Origin: Hypsibius dujardini
Lineage: Eukaryota; Tardigrada; Eutardigrada; Parachela; Hypsibiidae
Direction of reading: 5' to 3'
Assembly (NCBI GenBank): GCA_001579985.1
Contig: LRSR01013404.1
Location: 1-25,515 of the forward strand
DNA length: 25,515 bases
Shown: positions 1 through 10,133 of the stretch, one piece after another
Layout: the number at the start of each line of letters is the position of its first letter
Numbering within the stretch: the first letter of the stretch is position 1
Program-made: the position numbers and the translations under genes
Notes under the pieces: model-generated
What the model was told of the DNA's origin: nothing
Databases searched by the model: none
Seen by the model: the letters and a program-made list of their open reading frames with translations, nothing else

Positions 1-96
1 TTTTTGGCTCCCTAAGCTTGTTAACCTACTCGAAGAGGGAAGAGACTTCGACCGGTGCATCGAGAAGTGCTCGGAAGTCAGGTCTACAGTGTGCCT

Positions 97-362
97 GGTG
101 GATTGACTAAACGGCACCTCTTGTTTTTCTGTGAGGGGTGTTCCACAAGGGACCATGAGTGCGTCCATGTATATGTACTGCTGACGAAATGGAAATGAAC
201 CGTGTGTATCTTGTATTGAGTTGTTTCCCCTGTCTGTAAGGCTAAGACAAATACCCATAGTCAGGATACAAGCATCTCTAGGGATGTAACTTATACACAG
301 CAGTCGAATGTGATCCACTTCAGGTTCACATGTGTTGCTGGTCTATCATAGTACCATACACA
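97..362 (+). repeat. Duplicated 5'-flank block, copy 1
   Basis: This block is clearly similar to 3552-3840, which lies directly upstream of the second receptor gene. Shared stretches include GGATTGACTAA, CACCTCTT, GTGCGTCCAT, TACTGCTGACG, TTGTATTGA and CTGTAAGGC, in the same order and at similar spacing. The position upstream of two paralogues suggests a promoter-containing segment copied during tandem gene duplication. Here it ends about 610 bp before the gene 1 start, whereas copy 2 ends about 80 bp before the gene 2 start. The first 96 bp of the window show nothing recognisable. Confidence 0.7.
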
Positions 363-538
363 CGTACGGATGTAACAATTGGGTAACCCTACACGGTTTC
401 AGACGGAACCGTTACGCGTTGCCGGTACCGACGAGATGCTTTCAATATTGTATACGAATAGTCTTGTAAACCGCTAGTACCCTTTACTAACAGGTTCAGA
501 AAACTCTTTAGGACCGTGCACTCAGGGTTCCAGTAATG

Positions 539-600
539 CCGTATAGTACCGCATCCTTCCGGCCTCAAGAGACAGCTAAGCGCCGCATCAGTACAGCACA
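539..600 (+). repeat. Relic resembling the 5' end of receptor intron 1
   Basis: The stretch resembles the start of intron 1 of the second receptor gene (4904-4970): both contain GTACCG, then C/T-rich sequence, then CTCAAG.GACAG.TAAGC, then CATCAGT. No exon 1 coding sequence precedes it. It may be what is left of a deleted receptor copy whose promoter block survives at 97-362. The match was made by eye and is short. Confidence 0.4.
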
Positions 601-779
601 CACACTCACACATAGATCCAAAATATATGGTGCAGGCGCGGGCGGAATGCACACCCTAGGGCATAAATTGTCCCTTAAGGCCCCTAAGGTATAGGGAAAG
701 CCACTGTGCTTGATCCATAAGGTAGTTTTCTGTTGTACCGGGTTCTAACCCCTCAGATTCAGGGGAGTCGGAAACGTGG

Positions 780-842
780 CGGACAGACAGGCAGACAAAA
801 ATAGAGACAGAGAGACAGAGAGACAGCCAGACAGCTGGACAG
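780..842. repeat. GACAGA-type low-complexity tract
   Basis: Degenerate tandem GACAGA/CAGACAG microsatellite between the upstream block and the first receptor gene. Apart from this tract and the relic at 539-600, I see nothing in 363-974. Confidence 0.8.
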
Positions 843-974
843 GAAGTCGCTTCTTTAATATATTATTAAGTGTGGATTCGCGTTGAGCAACTGCCATAAA
901 TGTTTCAGTTAAGTTATTGATGACTTGCCTTCCCACATCACACAATCCCACCTTAGTACCACACACACTTCAAA

Positions 975-2508
975 ATGGACCACGACGGCGCTATGGGAGT
1001 TTCAGTGCATAACAATTATCATCCTTTCTTCATACCTCGCTCCCTTGTGACACTCGGTCTACTGCCAATGACCGACATTTTTGTAAGCAATCCAAAAGGG
1101 CGTACAAAGGTCACTTTAATCACCGTGTTGCACTTGACGTACTGGACCCTGTGCTTCCTGTTTACCGCCATGAACCTATGCGCGTCCGCTTATCTTATGG
1201 TCATGGCAATTGTCTTATCCAAAACTGATAACCCTCTACTCGCTACCCTTCTGGAAGCCACCTTCGCTTTCGAAATGAACCGTGGCGCTATCTTCTGTCT
1301 GTTCGTTCTGACCAACTGCAAAAGCGGGATTAAAAACTTAATGCGGCAAACTGAGAGATTGATCGTGACCTTTAAGTTAACGCATGCGAATATACGAACC
1401 ATTCGCCGTACCACGGGGATTTTTGCCTCGTTGGCGACCCTCACAATTACGATCATTTTCAGCCTGACATACGTACGATGGATGTTTCTGAAAAGATTAG
1501 TGGTTGAGCCTTTTTTTGTGGCACCCTCTCACATTATGATTCCATTGTTCGCTCTGCTCTCTTTTGTTCCCGAAATGTTGAGTCGCATGACTGTTGTTTT
1601 GGTCGCCGGAAACGGAATGGTTCTGCTGTCGTGTTTAAAGGTCACGAGGCGAACATTTTCCAATTCGCAGCAGACTCACAGCTCGAACCGCTTCCAGACT
1701 GCGCTCTATGAGTACTACGCGCTGGCCAGTAGTGTGGCCGCAATTTCGAAGCATCTTGGAGGTGTTCTGGCCTTCTCCATCCTGTCGGATTTAGTTCCGC
1801 TCTGCGGATGGGCGACTCGCTTATTGTTCCAGCAGAAATGGATTCGAAAGATAGTTTGTACCAAACTCTGTATGGATTTAAGAACGTTTTTAATCTCGTC
1901 GTGGGGATTGGGTTTTATTTAACAGCCATGTACAGCCCATTTGTCTTGCTACATAAGCAGGTATGGCGTATGTAATTCTATAGAATAACTGCCCTAGACG
2001 TTAAAGTGTTTTTAATTTTTCCAGGCCTGTAACTTCAAGCTGGAACTGTTGGAGCATAAGAGACAAATGTTCCAGATACATCCGGTTGGTTGAACTATTA
2101 CTTTAATACAGGGTCGTCTGATCTATATTTCATTTTTGGGCTGGCTCTACTTTGGCTGTATGATTTAGGAAGTTCCGACTATTCGCTGGTCGACAGACAG
2201 TAGAAATCTCAACGACTTCGATCAGCTTCTTCAGGCGTTTGAAGAGCAACCGCTGACTGTCACACTGTTTCATGGCTTCCAGATTCGGGAGAATTTTTCG
2301 GTTATTGTAAGTTAGTTATGCATGATGTTTCGGCATTTTCCAACATCTTTCACTTGACACTTGCTTGACAACAAGCAGCCTGGGTGTATTACAGATCGCA
2401 ACGGTGCTGTCGTCCTACGTGGTAATCTGTTATCAGCTCCTAAGAGAGACATCTTCGGTACCGGCGAGTACGACTCCGCCAACGAACTGTACATGCTCTT
2501 CGATCTGA
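975..2508 (+). pseudogene. Gustatory-receptor-like gene 1, frameshifted in exon 1
   Basis: Seven-helix chemoreceptor-like protein of the insect gustatory receptor (7tm_7) type, expected in the plasma membrane of sensory cells. By homology with the two downstream copies the exons are 975-1960, 2025-2084, 2169-2306 and 2395-2508, all GT-AG and phase 0. The start ATG has context TTCAAAATGGAC, nearly the same as gene 2. Exon 1 holds the family signatures NPLL..LEA.FAFEM.RG, EYYALA and SILSDLVPLCG. At about 1829 the frame breaks: after TRLLF one base is missing relative to the paralogues, and the family sequence (PAEMDS to YSPFVLLHKQ) continues in another frame. Read straight through, the frame stops at 1920-1922, giving 315 residues without helices 6 and 7. 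The last exon encodes SSYVVICYQ, matching the family TYhhhhhQF motif. Intron 2 has a weak donor (GTTGGT). It is either a young pseudogene or a consensus error; no other lesion was seen. Confidence 0.75.
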
Positions 2509-3551
2509 TGAATTGGAGTGTTTATTTAATCAGCTGTTATTTGCCAACAAGCGCTAACACTTTCCGCTTGCTAACCCAAAAATTAGCCTACTCTGTTACC
2601 GCTAGGATCGTTTGACCATTGACTGCATAAACGAAGCACAATATCTAACGGAAAGGAATATGGACTTGACTTAATATAAGGCTGGAGATCAGTCAGTCAA
2701 GATGCTTGAAAGAATTGTTGAATGTTCCTTCTTTTTCTCTTCACAGTATAGTGGGGGGGGGGGAAGTAGTTAGCTCAAAATTATATCTGTTAGTCAAGGC
2801 CAAGCAACGCTTTTTACCGATGAGCCGATAGCTTACCTTGCTCTTCCTCCTCTTAGCTACGATGAATTTGTATAACCCCCCCCCATTGCCAATAGTATTA
2901 GCCAAGGGTAGACGAGTGGATGGAAGGAAAACGCAACAGGAGAGTTCAGAATTAAGAAGCAGACGGACTTGGAGGCGGAAAGGTGACAACAACACGAAAA
3001 CGGAATGTCGATGAAACAATGGATAGATCGGCCGCAGAACTAGGCATGGGTGGATCAATTTAACAGATTTGCTCGATCGGATGGGCAGCCAGACGGACAA
3101 ATCGAAGGGCCTCAAGAAACAACAAGCATGACGGGACAAATAGACATACGGAAAGCGGACGGAATGGCGAACCGCCAAGGAAATAAAAGGGGAAGTCAAC
3201 AAAAGACGGGACAGACGGGAGGTTAGAAATCGAACGAGAAACGGCGTCTGAGTCGGTCTGACGCATGACCAGCGGGCGGATTCCCAGGCCGTGCTCTAAG
3301 AAACAAATAACCATTTGCTTGGACAATCGATCGGATGGACGGATCAGTAATGGAGTGACTTTCGTCGGTTGCCAGACGCCCTCCCCCCCGTTTCCCGCTG
3401 ATAATTTTGCATTTAGAATGAAGAGTCCAAAGGGTGGATCCCCTTGTTTTGACCCCTAAGAAAGCTCACTAGCCCATCCCAGAAGGGCGACAGGCGTCAT
3501 TCGGGGCATCTATAGGAGCTGTAAACAGATTATCAAATATACATTTTATCT
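2509..3551. other. Intergenic spacer with purine-rich low complexity
   Basis: No gene is supported here. It contains a G homopolymer (about 2752-2763), a C homopolymer (about 2876-2884) and a long degenerate GACGGACA-like purine-rich tract (about 2885-3270). The open frames across it are low-complexity by-products with no recognisable domain. Confidence 0.6.
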
Positions 3552-3840
3552 GATGGATTGACTAACAGACACCTCTTTTTCCGTGAAGCACCTTATACAC
3601 ACGGGAATACCAGTGCGTCCATATACTGCTGACGGGATGGGACTGCACTTTGTGTATACAGTATTGAATTGCCTTCACTATTTGTAAGGCGAAAACAAGA
3701 TCAAGTACTTTCATACATGGACCGTTGAAACAAGCACCCACTTTCAGGGGACAGGCACCTCCAGAGATGTATCTTTTCCCCAGAAATCGACTGCACTTCA
3801 ATTCAACCTCACGTGTAATAGTGATCTACCACACAGACAC
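3552..3840 (+). promoter_or_regulatory. Duplicated 5'-flank block, copy 2; putative promoter of GR-like 2
   Basis: Second copy of the block at 97-362, ending about 80 bp before the start codon of the second receptor gene. Conserved islands (GGATTGACTAA, GTGCGTCCAT, TACTGCTGACG, a GTAAGGC stretch, AGAGATGTA) separated by diverged sequence fit a retained upstream region. Promoter function is inferred from position and conservation only; I see no convincing TATA box. Confidence 0.5.
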
Positions 3841-3922
3841 AAATTTTCAGAACTGAATGACCTTTCGCGGCTCCTGAAGAAATCGTTTCGCGTTGCGATT
3901 AGCCAGTGAAATGATATTCACA

Positions 3923-5891
3923 ATGGACTCCACGGACATTGCTAAGCATTGCGATGGCTATCCGTCCTTCATGCCTCGCTCCATCACGTCCCTCGGTTTC
4001 CTACCCCTAACAGACATTTTTGCGAAGGGTCCAACTGGTCGAAAGGTCAACCTCTCCACCGTCTGCCATGTGTTGTACTGGACTGCCTGTTTCATCTTCA
4101 TGGCGATTGAAGTCAGCTCGTCCGCTTACATCATGGCGGAAATGATTGCCGTGCCCAAGACGGACAACCCCCTCCTTATGGCTTTCCTTGAGGCCTCGTT
4201 CGCCTTTGAAATGTACCGTGGCCCGATATTTTGCATCATCATTCTGACCCACTGTAAAGCCGGGATACGGTTGATGGTGCAGGAGACGGAAAGACTGGTC
4301 GTCTGCTTCATGCTGTCAGAGAATGTCATCCGCAAAATTCGTCGGATGACCACTGCCCTTTTAGTCATAGCTGCGGTCACTATAATCGGAATTGCGGGCA
4401 TCATCTGTACCCGCTGGCATTTCGTCCATCCATATGCCATGAATATAAAACCGTATTTTGCGTTACCCACCGACCTTGTCATTGCCTTAATCACAGTGTT
4501 CTCATTCACACCCGAACTGTTAGCCCGGTTTACGTTGGTATTAGTCTTCGGCAGCGGAATGGTCTTACTGGCGTGTGTAAAGGTCATGAAGAGCAAAGTC
4601 TGCGAGAAAGAGGGCATGAGTCTACATGGGTTGCAGAGAGCCCGTTGTCAGTACTACGCCTTAGCGAAGACATTGTCAGCGATCACAGAGTCCGTTGGAG
4701 GGGTGATGGCGTTTTCCATCCTTGCCGATTTTGTGCCCATCTGCGGAAGAGCTACGCGATGGTTTTTTACCATCCCCGCGGAAACGACCGTGGGCAAGCT
4801 GGATCAAAGGCTAGCGGACTATAGGAGTGCCGTCTATAGTGTTGTTGGGATTGTCTTTCACCTTATCGTGATGTACAGTCCGTTCGTCCTGCTACACCGA
4901 GAGGTACGTACCGTATTCCCCCGATCTCAAGGGACAGTTAAGCCCCACCCCCCCCCGCCCGTCATCAGTTGACTGTTCAATCAGATTCACTGTAACGTGA
5001 TTGGTTGAAATTCAAGAGCAACTTGGCAGTTATTGATTGATTGATTGATTAAGTGGAATTTCTTGACGCAGACATTGAATCAGTTGATTGATTGATTGTA
5101 GCTAAACAATAGCAAACGGTGATGAACCGATAAGATCCGGGGTGGATCAAATTAACTGGTAGGGCAAAATAGTGTTCCATGAGATCGGGGGAATACGGCA
5201 TTGGACAAAGCGAACGTTGCAATGACCTGTCGAGAGAAAAAGGTCAGCGTTCTTGTTGAAAACACGTTTAGGCCTGACCCGACGGGTATTTGAATCCGAC
5301 TTTTATATACTGATGCTGCAATATTGCGTTATCGTACTTTTTTCTATATTTTTAGTCTACTTCAAAATGTCGCTTTTATTGTTCGCCCAACACAAATCAG
5401 AAGATTGTAGTCAGTCACTTGAACACCTTTACAGTTCACACTTTACAGGCTGGCAAAATGTATTCGAAATTGCTGAGTCAGAAAAGAGAGTTATTCACGA
5501 AGAACCCGGTAAGGTCATTTTGGATCAGTACCTGATTTTAATGAACGAATTAATGAAAGAATTCGTCTAGCTGCTGAATATTTCAGTCACAACAAAGTGA
5601 AGAGCTCAATGAGCTGGATAACTTGCTGCACGACTTCGGTGAGCAACCTCTGGTACTCACTCTCCTGCCTGGATTTCAAATCCGCGAGAATTTCGTGCTG
5701 ATGGTGAGTATCTTAATAACGAACGAGAACGATCTCTGTACGTTAACTATACAGCTACTGAAGCAGCTACGTGTGTTTTCCTGCAGATCGCAACTGTCCT
5801 ATCGTCGTACGTGATAATATGCTACCAGTTGCTGAAAGATTCGTCTCACCCACTGGCCAAGAGTGATTCCATGAACTGCACTTCATTTTAG
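3923..5891 (+). CDS. Gustatory-receptor-like gene 2 (four exons, intact)
   Basis: Intact seven-helix receptor-like gene. The exons are 3923-4903, 5449-5508, 5587-5703 and 5787-5891 (TAG), predicting 420 residues, with phase-0 GT-AG introns of 545, 78 and 83 bp. I chose ATG 3923 (context TTCACAATGGAC) over ATG 3911 because it has A at -3 and G at +4 and matches the gene 1 start context. Hydrophobic segments fit seven helices, including VCHVLYWTACFIF, RGPIFCIIILTH, ALLVIAAVTIIGIAGI, DLVIALITVFSF, GGVMAFSILADF, VVGIVFHLIVMYSPFV and, in the last exon, ATVLSSYVIICYQLL. The C-terminal FQIRENF, phase-0 intron and SSY.IICYQ arrangement is the hallmark of the insect gustatory receptor family. Exon 2 is exactly 20 codons, as in both paralogues. 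The ligand is unknown. A divergent tardigrade- or crustacean-type GR-like lineage is equally possible. Confidence 0.78.
5031..5098. repeat. GATT microsatellite in intron 1 of GR-like 2
   Basis: Two runs of TTGATTGATTGATTG flank a short unique stretch. The same tetranucleotide recurs across the window, for example near 13290, 14443, 18880-18943 and 21593-21690. Confidence 0.8.
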
Positions 5892-6300
5892 TTTGCTTAT
5901 TACCGTAGTAGTTGACCTTGGTTCCATACACTCGTCTTACGTAAGGAAGCATTCTAGTGAAATGTATTGCAGAAGGAAAATGTTGTCCTGTTTGAGGCAA
6001 TCCCCCTAACAACGCTTCCACGCCCTGTTGCTTGAAGTTTGGGCACCCAAATGGGCAAATGGCGACGCCTAGGGATCCGTGAGAATTCCGTGGGCTAAAC
6101 AAAAACAAGCTACGATCTCCGTGACCATTTGTCTGACAACCATTCCACAAATATAGGCCCCCCCTGGGGGGCGGGCAACCCTAATTTTTCACCTTTGCTG
6201 GTGACAAAATTTCGTACTCCCCTAACACCCGTAGCTAAGGGCAAACCGGCGCTTTGAATCATCCAGAAAATCTTCTCAGGTCCCCATTTGTTGCAAGTGC

Positions 6301-6333
6301 AAATAAGCATATAAGCAAATAAGCAAATAAGCA
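6301..6333. repeat. Short AAATAAGC tandem repeat
   Basis: About four imperfect copies of an 8-bp unit (AAATAAGC, one copy ATATAAGC). No function is suggested. Confidence 0.75.
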
Positions 6334-6365
6334 TGTTGAAACATCATTTACGTTGATAGATCGCT

Positions 6366-6799
6366 GAGTTTTTGCCGTTCTCAAAATTTGAAAAAACTGC
6401 AGTGACGTCACCAGTGGATAATTCTTCCCGTTAGCGACACTTTAAGATACTTCGAATAACAAATCTTGTCCGATCTGCACGATCTTGGGCTTCTTGAGAA
6501 GCTCTCGAAAAATGCTTAAGACAAGTATAACAGATTTTTCATCCTGTTTGCGGTTCAGAAGTCGTAGAGTGTGGACCTCGAAAAAAAGGGTTCATCCCAT
6601 CCCAAATATTCCAGTTTTCCGAGGTTTTGGCTCTACTACTTCTGAACCGCAAACATGATGAAAAATCTGTATTAGTACGGGCCGTTACGGGCCGTCAATC
6701 AAGCGCTCATTCAGTTATTCAATCAAGCGCTATGATTGTTGCAATGTACGTACGCCAATTGAGATCTTCCCGAATTTCTCCCCGTTGAACGGCAAACTC
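6366..6799. mobile_element. Foldback (palindromic) MITE-like repeat
   Basis: The core is an inverted repeat. Arm 6530-6569 pairs with 6631-6670, 38 of 40 positions matching, and both arms carry TTTGCGGTTCAGAAG or its complement. The loop has a further weaker pairing (ACCTCGAAAA with TTTTCCGAGGT). An outer pair, GAGTTTTTGCCGTTC at 6366-6380 and GAACGGCAAACTC at 6787-6799, suggests a larger decayed foldback element. Short direct repeats (ACGGGCCGT twice, TCAATCAAGCGCT twice) lie at 6677-6731. No transposase is present and no target-site duplication was identified. Confidence 0.6.
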
Positions 6800-8304
6800 T
6801 TTGCCGCGAGTCAAATTTTTCAAAATCATGTTAGGGGACATGGTATTCAAGAAAAAAGTTTGATCGGAGGGTTGCACTGGTGATTGTTTCCTTGTTACCT
6901 TGCTCAGCTGCTGTACAATTTATCCTTTTAACATTAGCACATATATTATGTCTATACAGGGAACACACAGAAGCTAAACAGCTGTAGCTGCCGAAGTACT
7001 TGGAACACGTCACACGTTTGCCCTTCGTGTTTACATCCGATGCCAGTTGTGCTGAATGACTAACCGCACAAGCCCATGAATGTGAACATATCTGCATAAA
7101 TGTTTGTGTATTTTTTGCTCTTTGTTGTCACACCCTTGTTAAGTCTACAGAAATGAAACTGTCGGTGGAATTTCTTCAATATGTGTGCAGTGCTTGCATA
7201 TTTGTATTAGATTTGGGCACGAGCACTTAATGGTGTGGCGTTCGTGCTTGTTGATGTGGTTTGCCGGTCAATATTTCAAGGTTGATTCTCATGTGCCACA
7301 CATTGTCTCCATGTACTCGTACTGTAATTCTCATGTTGTAGTTCTCGTTCTTGTCTTGTGAGAACGATGTTTCAGTGTCGAGTGAAGAATGTGCTTTTTT
7401 AGATTGTAACCATGTCTGTCCGATAAGAATAGGTCTTCGAAGCTCAGTTCGAGACTCGACTTCTCGCCTTGATTTCTCACTTCTCATTCAGCCTACTTTT
7501 CATCGGCTTACTATCTCGGCTTCTCTCGATTTTTTTGTGCAAGTAATAATTCCGAAAAGCAGTAGTCGTCTTTATCGTGTATCGTAAGGTCAACAGGACT
7601 TCCGGGTTCTCGAAGGGAGAACAGGTCGAATTAGGTATTAGTACATACTCCACCCACAAAGACATACTACCCTTTAAAGTAGGGTCCATGCACTTGGGCT
7701 ATTCCATACTCTGAAATAGGTCGCCCTATAATGAGAACTTCCAAATGGTATCTGACTATAACTATGGTCTTAAAAGATGGAGAATAATTGTCAATCCCGA
7801 TGAAACGCTGATCAGAAGTGAACATTCAAACAGTGTACAAACACGCAATAGAAAGCCTTATAGGGCGGGTTCAAAAAAAGCTGAGGTCGTTGAGGCCGAC
7901 ACAGCGCCCCCTATCACCATTCCAGGCTACGGAAAGTCAAGGTGATCACTTCCTTAAAGTGGGAGTCGGCTGAACACCTATTAGGTTTGTGTAGTTTATG
8001 CGATCCAAGTTCAGCTTCAGAAGAGTGCGTACAACCCTTAATTATGTTCACAAAAGCATTTTCCCTGTAGTTGAAGGTGACCTTTAAGGGTACCTTTGCG
8101 TGTCCATTCGGCCTGGAGGTATGGGACTAGTGGGGCCGCGCAACTGTAAATGTTTCTCCCCTGCACACACCTCCAATATAGCAAACGACGCAGTCCCAGA
8201 AGTTGTGAATCTACACGGCAAAGTAAACTCAATTTCAGTTCAATTGCACCGAGTACACTGTAAATGTTCTATCGAAGCATTATTTTATTTCCAGGGCTTG
8301 ATCG

Positions 8305-8312
8305 TATATAAA
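8305..8312 (+). promoter_or_regulatory. Possible TATA box of GR-like 3
   Basis: TATATAAA about 100 bp before the chosen start codon of the third receptor gene. Position and sequence fit a core promoter element, but no initiator could be confirmed. Confidence 0.4.
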
Positions 8313-8413
8313 CAACCTACTAAATTTAGCCTCTCCTACGATGAGTGTAATTTGAATGGGCATTTCCAGTAGTGCAAAAGGTCACCAATTGTGAAGCCTT
8401 AAAATATCAGATA

Positions 8414-10133
8414 ATGGGTCACGTCGCAGAACCCCAATGCGCGATTTTACCCTCGTTTGTGCCTCATTGCTTGGCTCAACTTGGCTTATTACCCAACGCG
8501 GCCGCTACCATAACACTTGACCTTCAACGGTACAGAAGCATTGGTCTCGCATCCGTTCTCCACCTCACGTACTGGCTCGCGGCCTTTGTGTTTCTTTTCT
8601 TGAACGCTTCATCCTCCTTCCATGTCATCATCAGTGCCATCATCCATCCCCACACTGCGAACCCCATGCTTAGCGCTATCGTCGAGACCTTCTTCGTCAT
8701 TGAGACCAACCGCGGGATCGTCTTCTGTCTGGTCGTCCTGTACTCCCGCAAAGCCACGATCCAAGAGATTATCCTTCAAACGGAACAGCTTATGAGACTG
8801 TTTGCCATCCCAAAAGCGTACATAAAAAAAATTCGACGAATCACGGCAGCTTTTACTTTGACTATCATCATCATTGTGCTGTCTATAAATTGTTTGATGG
8901 GATTCACGTGGTCGGTACTTTACGAAGCCGGTCTAATGTGGCCTCCATATTTCAAGTTAGTGCCGATTCGCTTCGCAATAGCAGTGTTCTCTGTGTTCTC
9001 CTTACCGCCGGATATTTTGTCTCGAGTCGTTATCGTCCTTATCTCCGGCGTGGGGATGATCCTCTTGAAGTGCCTGAAAACAATCCGTCAATCGTGCGAA
9101 CCGGTTTTCCGGGACGTGACGGAGATCCGGCGTTCGCGTTGTCAGTATTACGCCCTGTCCGGGTTGCTGTTCTACATGCGCACACATTTGGGTGACCTTT
9201 TGGCGTTCCTGGTGTTGGCGGACTTGGGTCCGGTCTGTGGCCGGCTGACTCGGCTCCTCATGTCCTCGTCGGACGATACGGAACTGACTCCGTTGATCGG
9301 GTTGGTGAAGAACTGTGCGCTAATTGTCATTCAAGGCGGGTTGTATGTGTATGCGCTGTATAGTCCCTACGTTTTCCTTCACCGAGAGGTATGCAAACTG
9401 AACACACACTACACACTGATTGTATAACAAAGGTTCAGAAAAATGTCGAATTTTCGCTTTTTATTACTTTCTATAAATGTACTATTGCACGTTTTCAGAC
9501 GGTCAAATTTCAGCTCCAGCTGATGGAAAACAAGCGACTGCTTTATTTGTCTGACCCGGTGAGTGCAATCGCCAAACGAGTTATGACGGGAATTATTTAC
9601 TCGGCAAATGTTTTTTCACGTAAAGTAATGTAAAAGTTTCGGTCACTGCAAATTCAGGTGAGGAAGTTAAATGATTGTAATTAATTAAAAGTAATTCCTA
9701 CTGAAATCAAACTAACCGTTCTGCCGTTCTGTTTCCAAAAAGATTTCCTGGCTGTTTTCTCTTTCTTCTCATATTTATGTTTATGCATTTTGGATGTTTA
9801 GGTTGGCTCAAAAGCAGTTTTAAAGGAGCTGGAACAATACTTGCATGTGCTGGAAAAGGAACCGCTGGTGCTGAGCCTGACGCATAAGTTTCAGATTCGG
9901 GAGAATTTCCTTCTCCTCGTAAGTGGAGCACAATGCACTTCTAGTCATCTTCCCAATTGGCTACACATGTGTGCTGACCTTGTTGATCTATGCGTTTGTA
10001 GATCGCAACAATTCTGTCGTCCTATGCATTCATCATCTATCAGATTTCAAAGGAAACCTCATCTTGGCTCATCCCCGGGCCCATCCATGATGACGAAATC
10101 GGTCTCACAACCCTGAACCATTCCCTTGTTTGA
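8414..10133 (+). CDS. Gustatory-receptor-like gene 3 (four exons, intact)
   Basis: Third intact paralogue. The exons are 8414-9388, 9499-9558, 9802-9918 and 10002-10133 (TGA), predicting 427 residues, with introns of 110, 243 and 83 bp, all GT-AG and phase 0. ATG 8414 is the only in-frame ATG before the conserved N-terminal region (PSFVPHCLAQLGLLP), which lines up with the starts of genes 1 and 2. Family signatures are NPMLSAIVETFFVIETNRG, CQYYAL, LLAFLVLADLGPVCGRLTR, YSPYVFLHRE, FQIRENF and SSYAFIIYQ in the last exon. It is the most diverged of the three, and its C-terminal tail after helix 7 is longer and acidic (IHDDEIG). Membership of the gustatory receptor-like family is inferred from topology, the last-exon motif and exon phases. 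Ligand and expression site are unknown. Confidence 0.77.

Larger units (their letters stand above)
5892..8413. other. Intergenic spacer between GR-like 2 and 3
   Basis: No convincing gene is seen. It contains a short GC palindrome (about 6157-6171), AAATAAGC tandem repeats (about 6301-6333), a decayed foldback element (6366-6799) and a full cyclic-AMP-response-type palindrome TGACGTCA at 6403-6410, which may be chance. A 66-codon open frame at 7745-7945 includes KRWRIIVNPDETLI, faintly like the C-terminal part of non-LTR reverse transcriptases, but it is too weak to call. Confidence 0.5.

Noticed and set aside
2741-3326. Two long reverse open frames
   Set aside because: They cross purine-rich low-complexity sequence, have no domain, and sit between clear receptor genes.
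3893-3922. Upstream starts (non-ATG at 3893, ATG at 3911) for GR-like 2
   Set aside because: ATG 3923 has better start context and matches the context of gene 1; ATG 3911 cannot be fully excluded.
4007-4617. Reverse open frames inside GR-like 2
   Set aside because: Shadows of the conserved forward exon.
6403-6410. TGACGTCA palindrome as a cyclic-AMP response element
   Set aside because: An 8-bp site in a 25-kb window can arise by chance, and there is no gene close downstream.
7745-7945. 66-codon frame with a reverse-transcriptase-like KRWRIIVNPDETLI stretch
   Set aside because: Only a few residues resemble the family; there is no YxDD box or other motif. A profile search would be needed.
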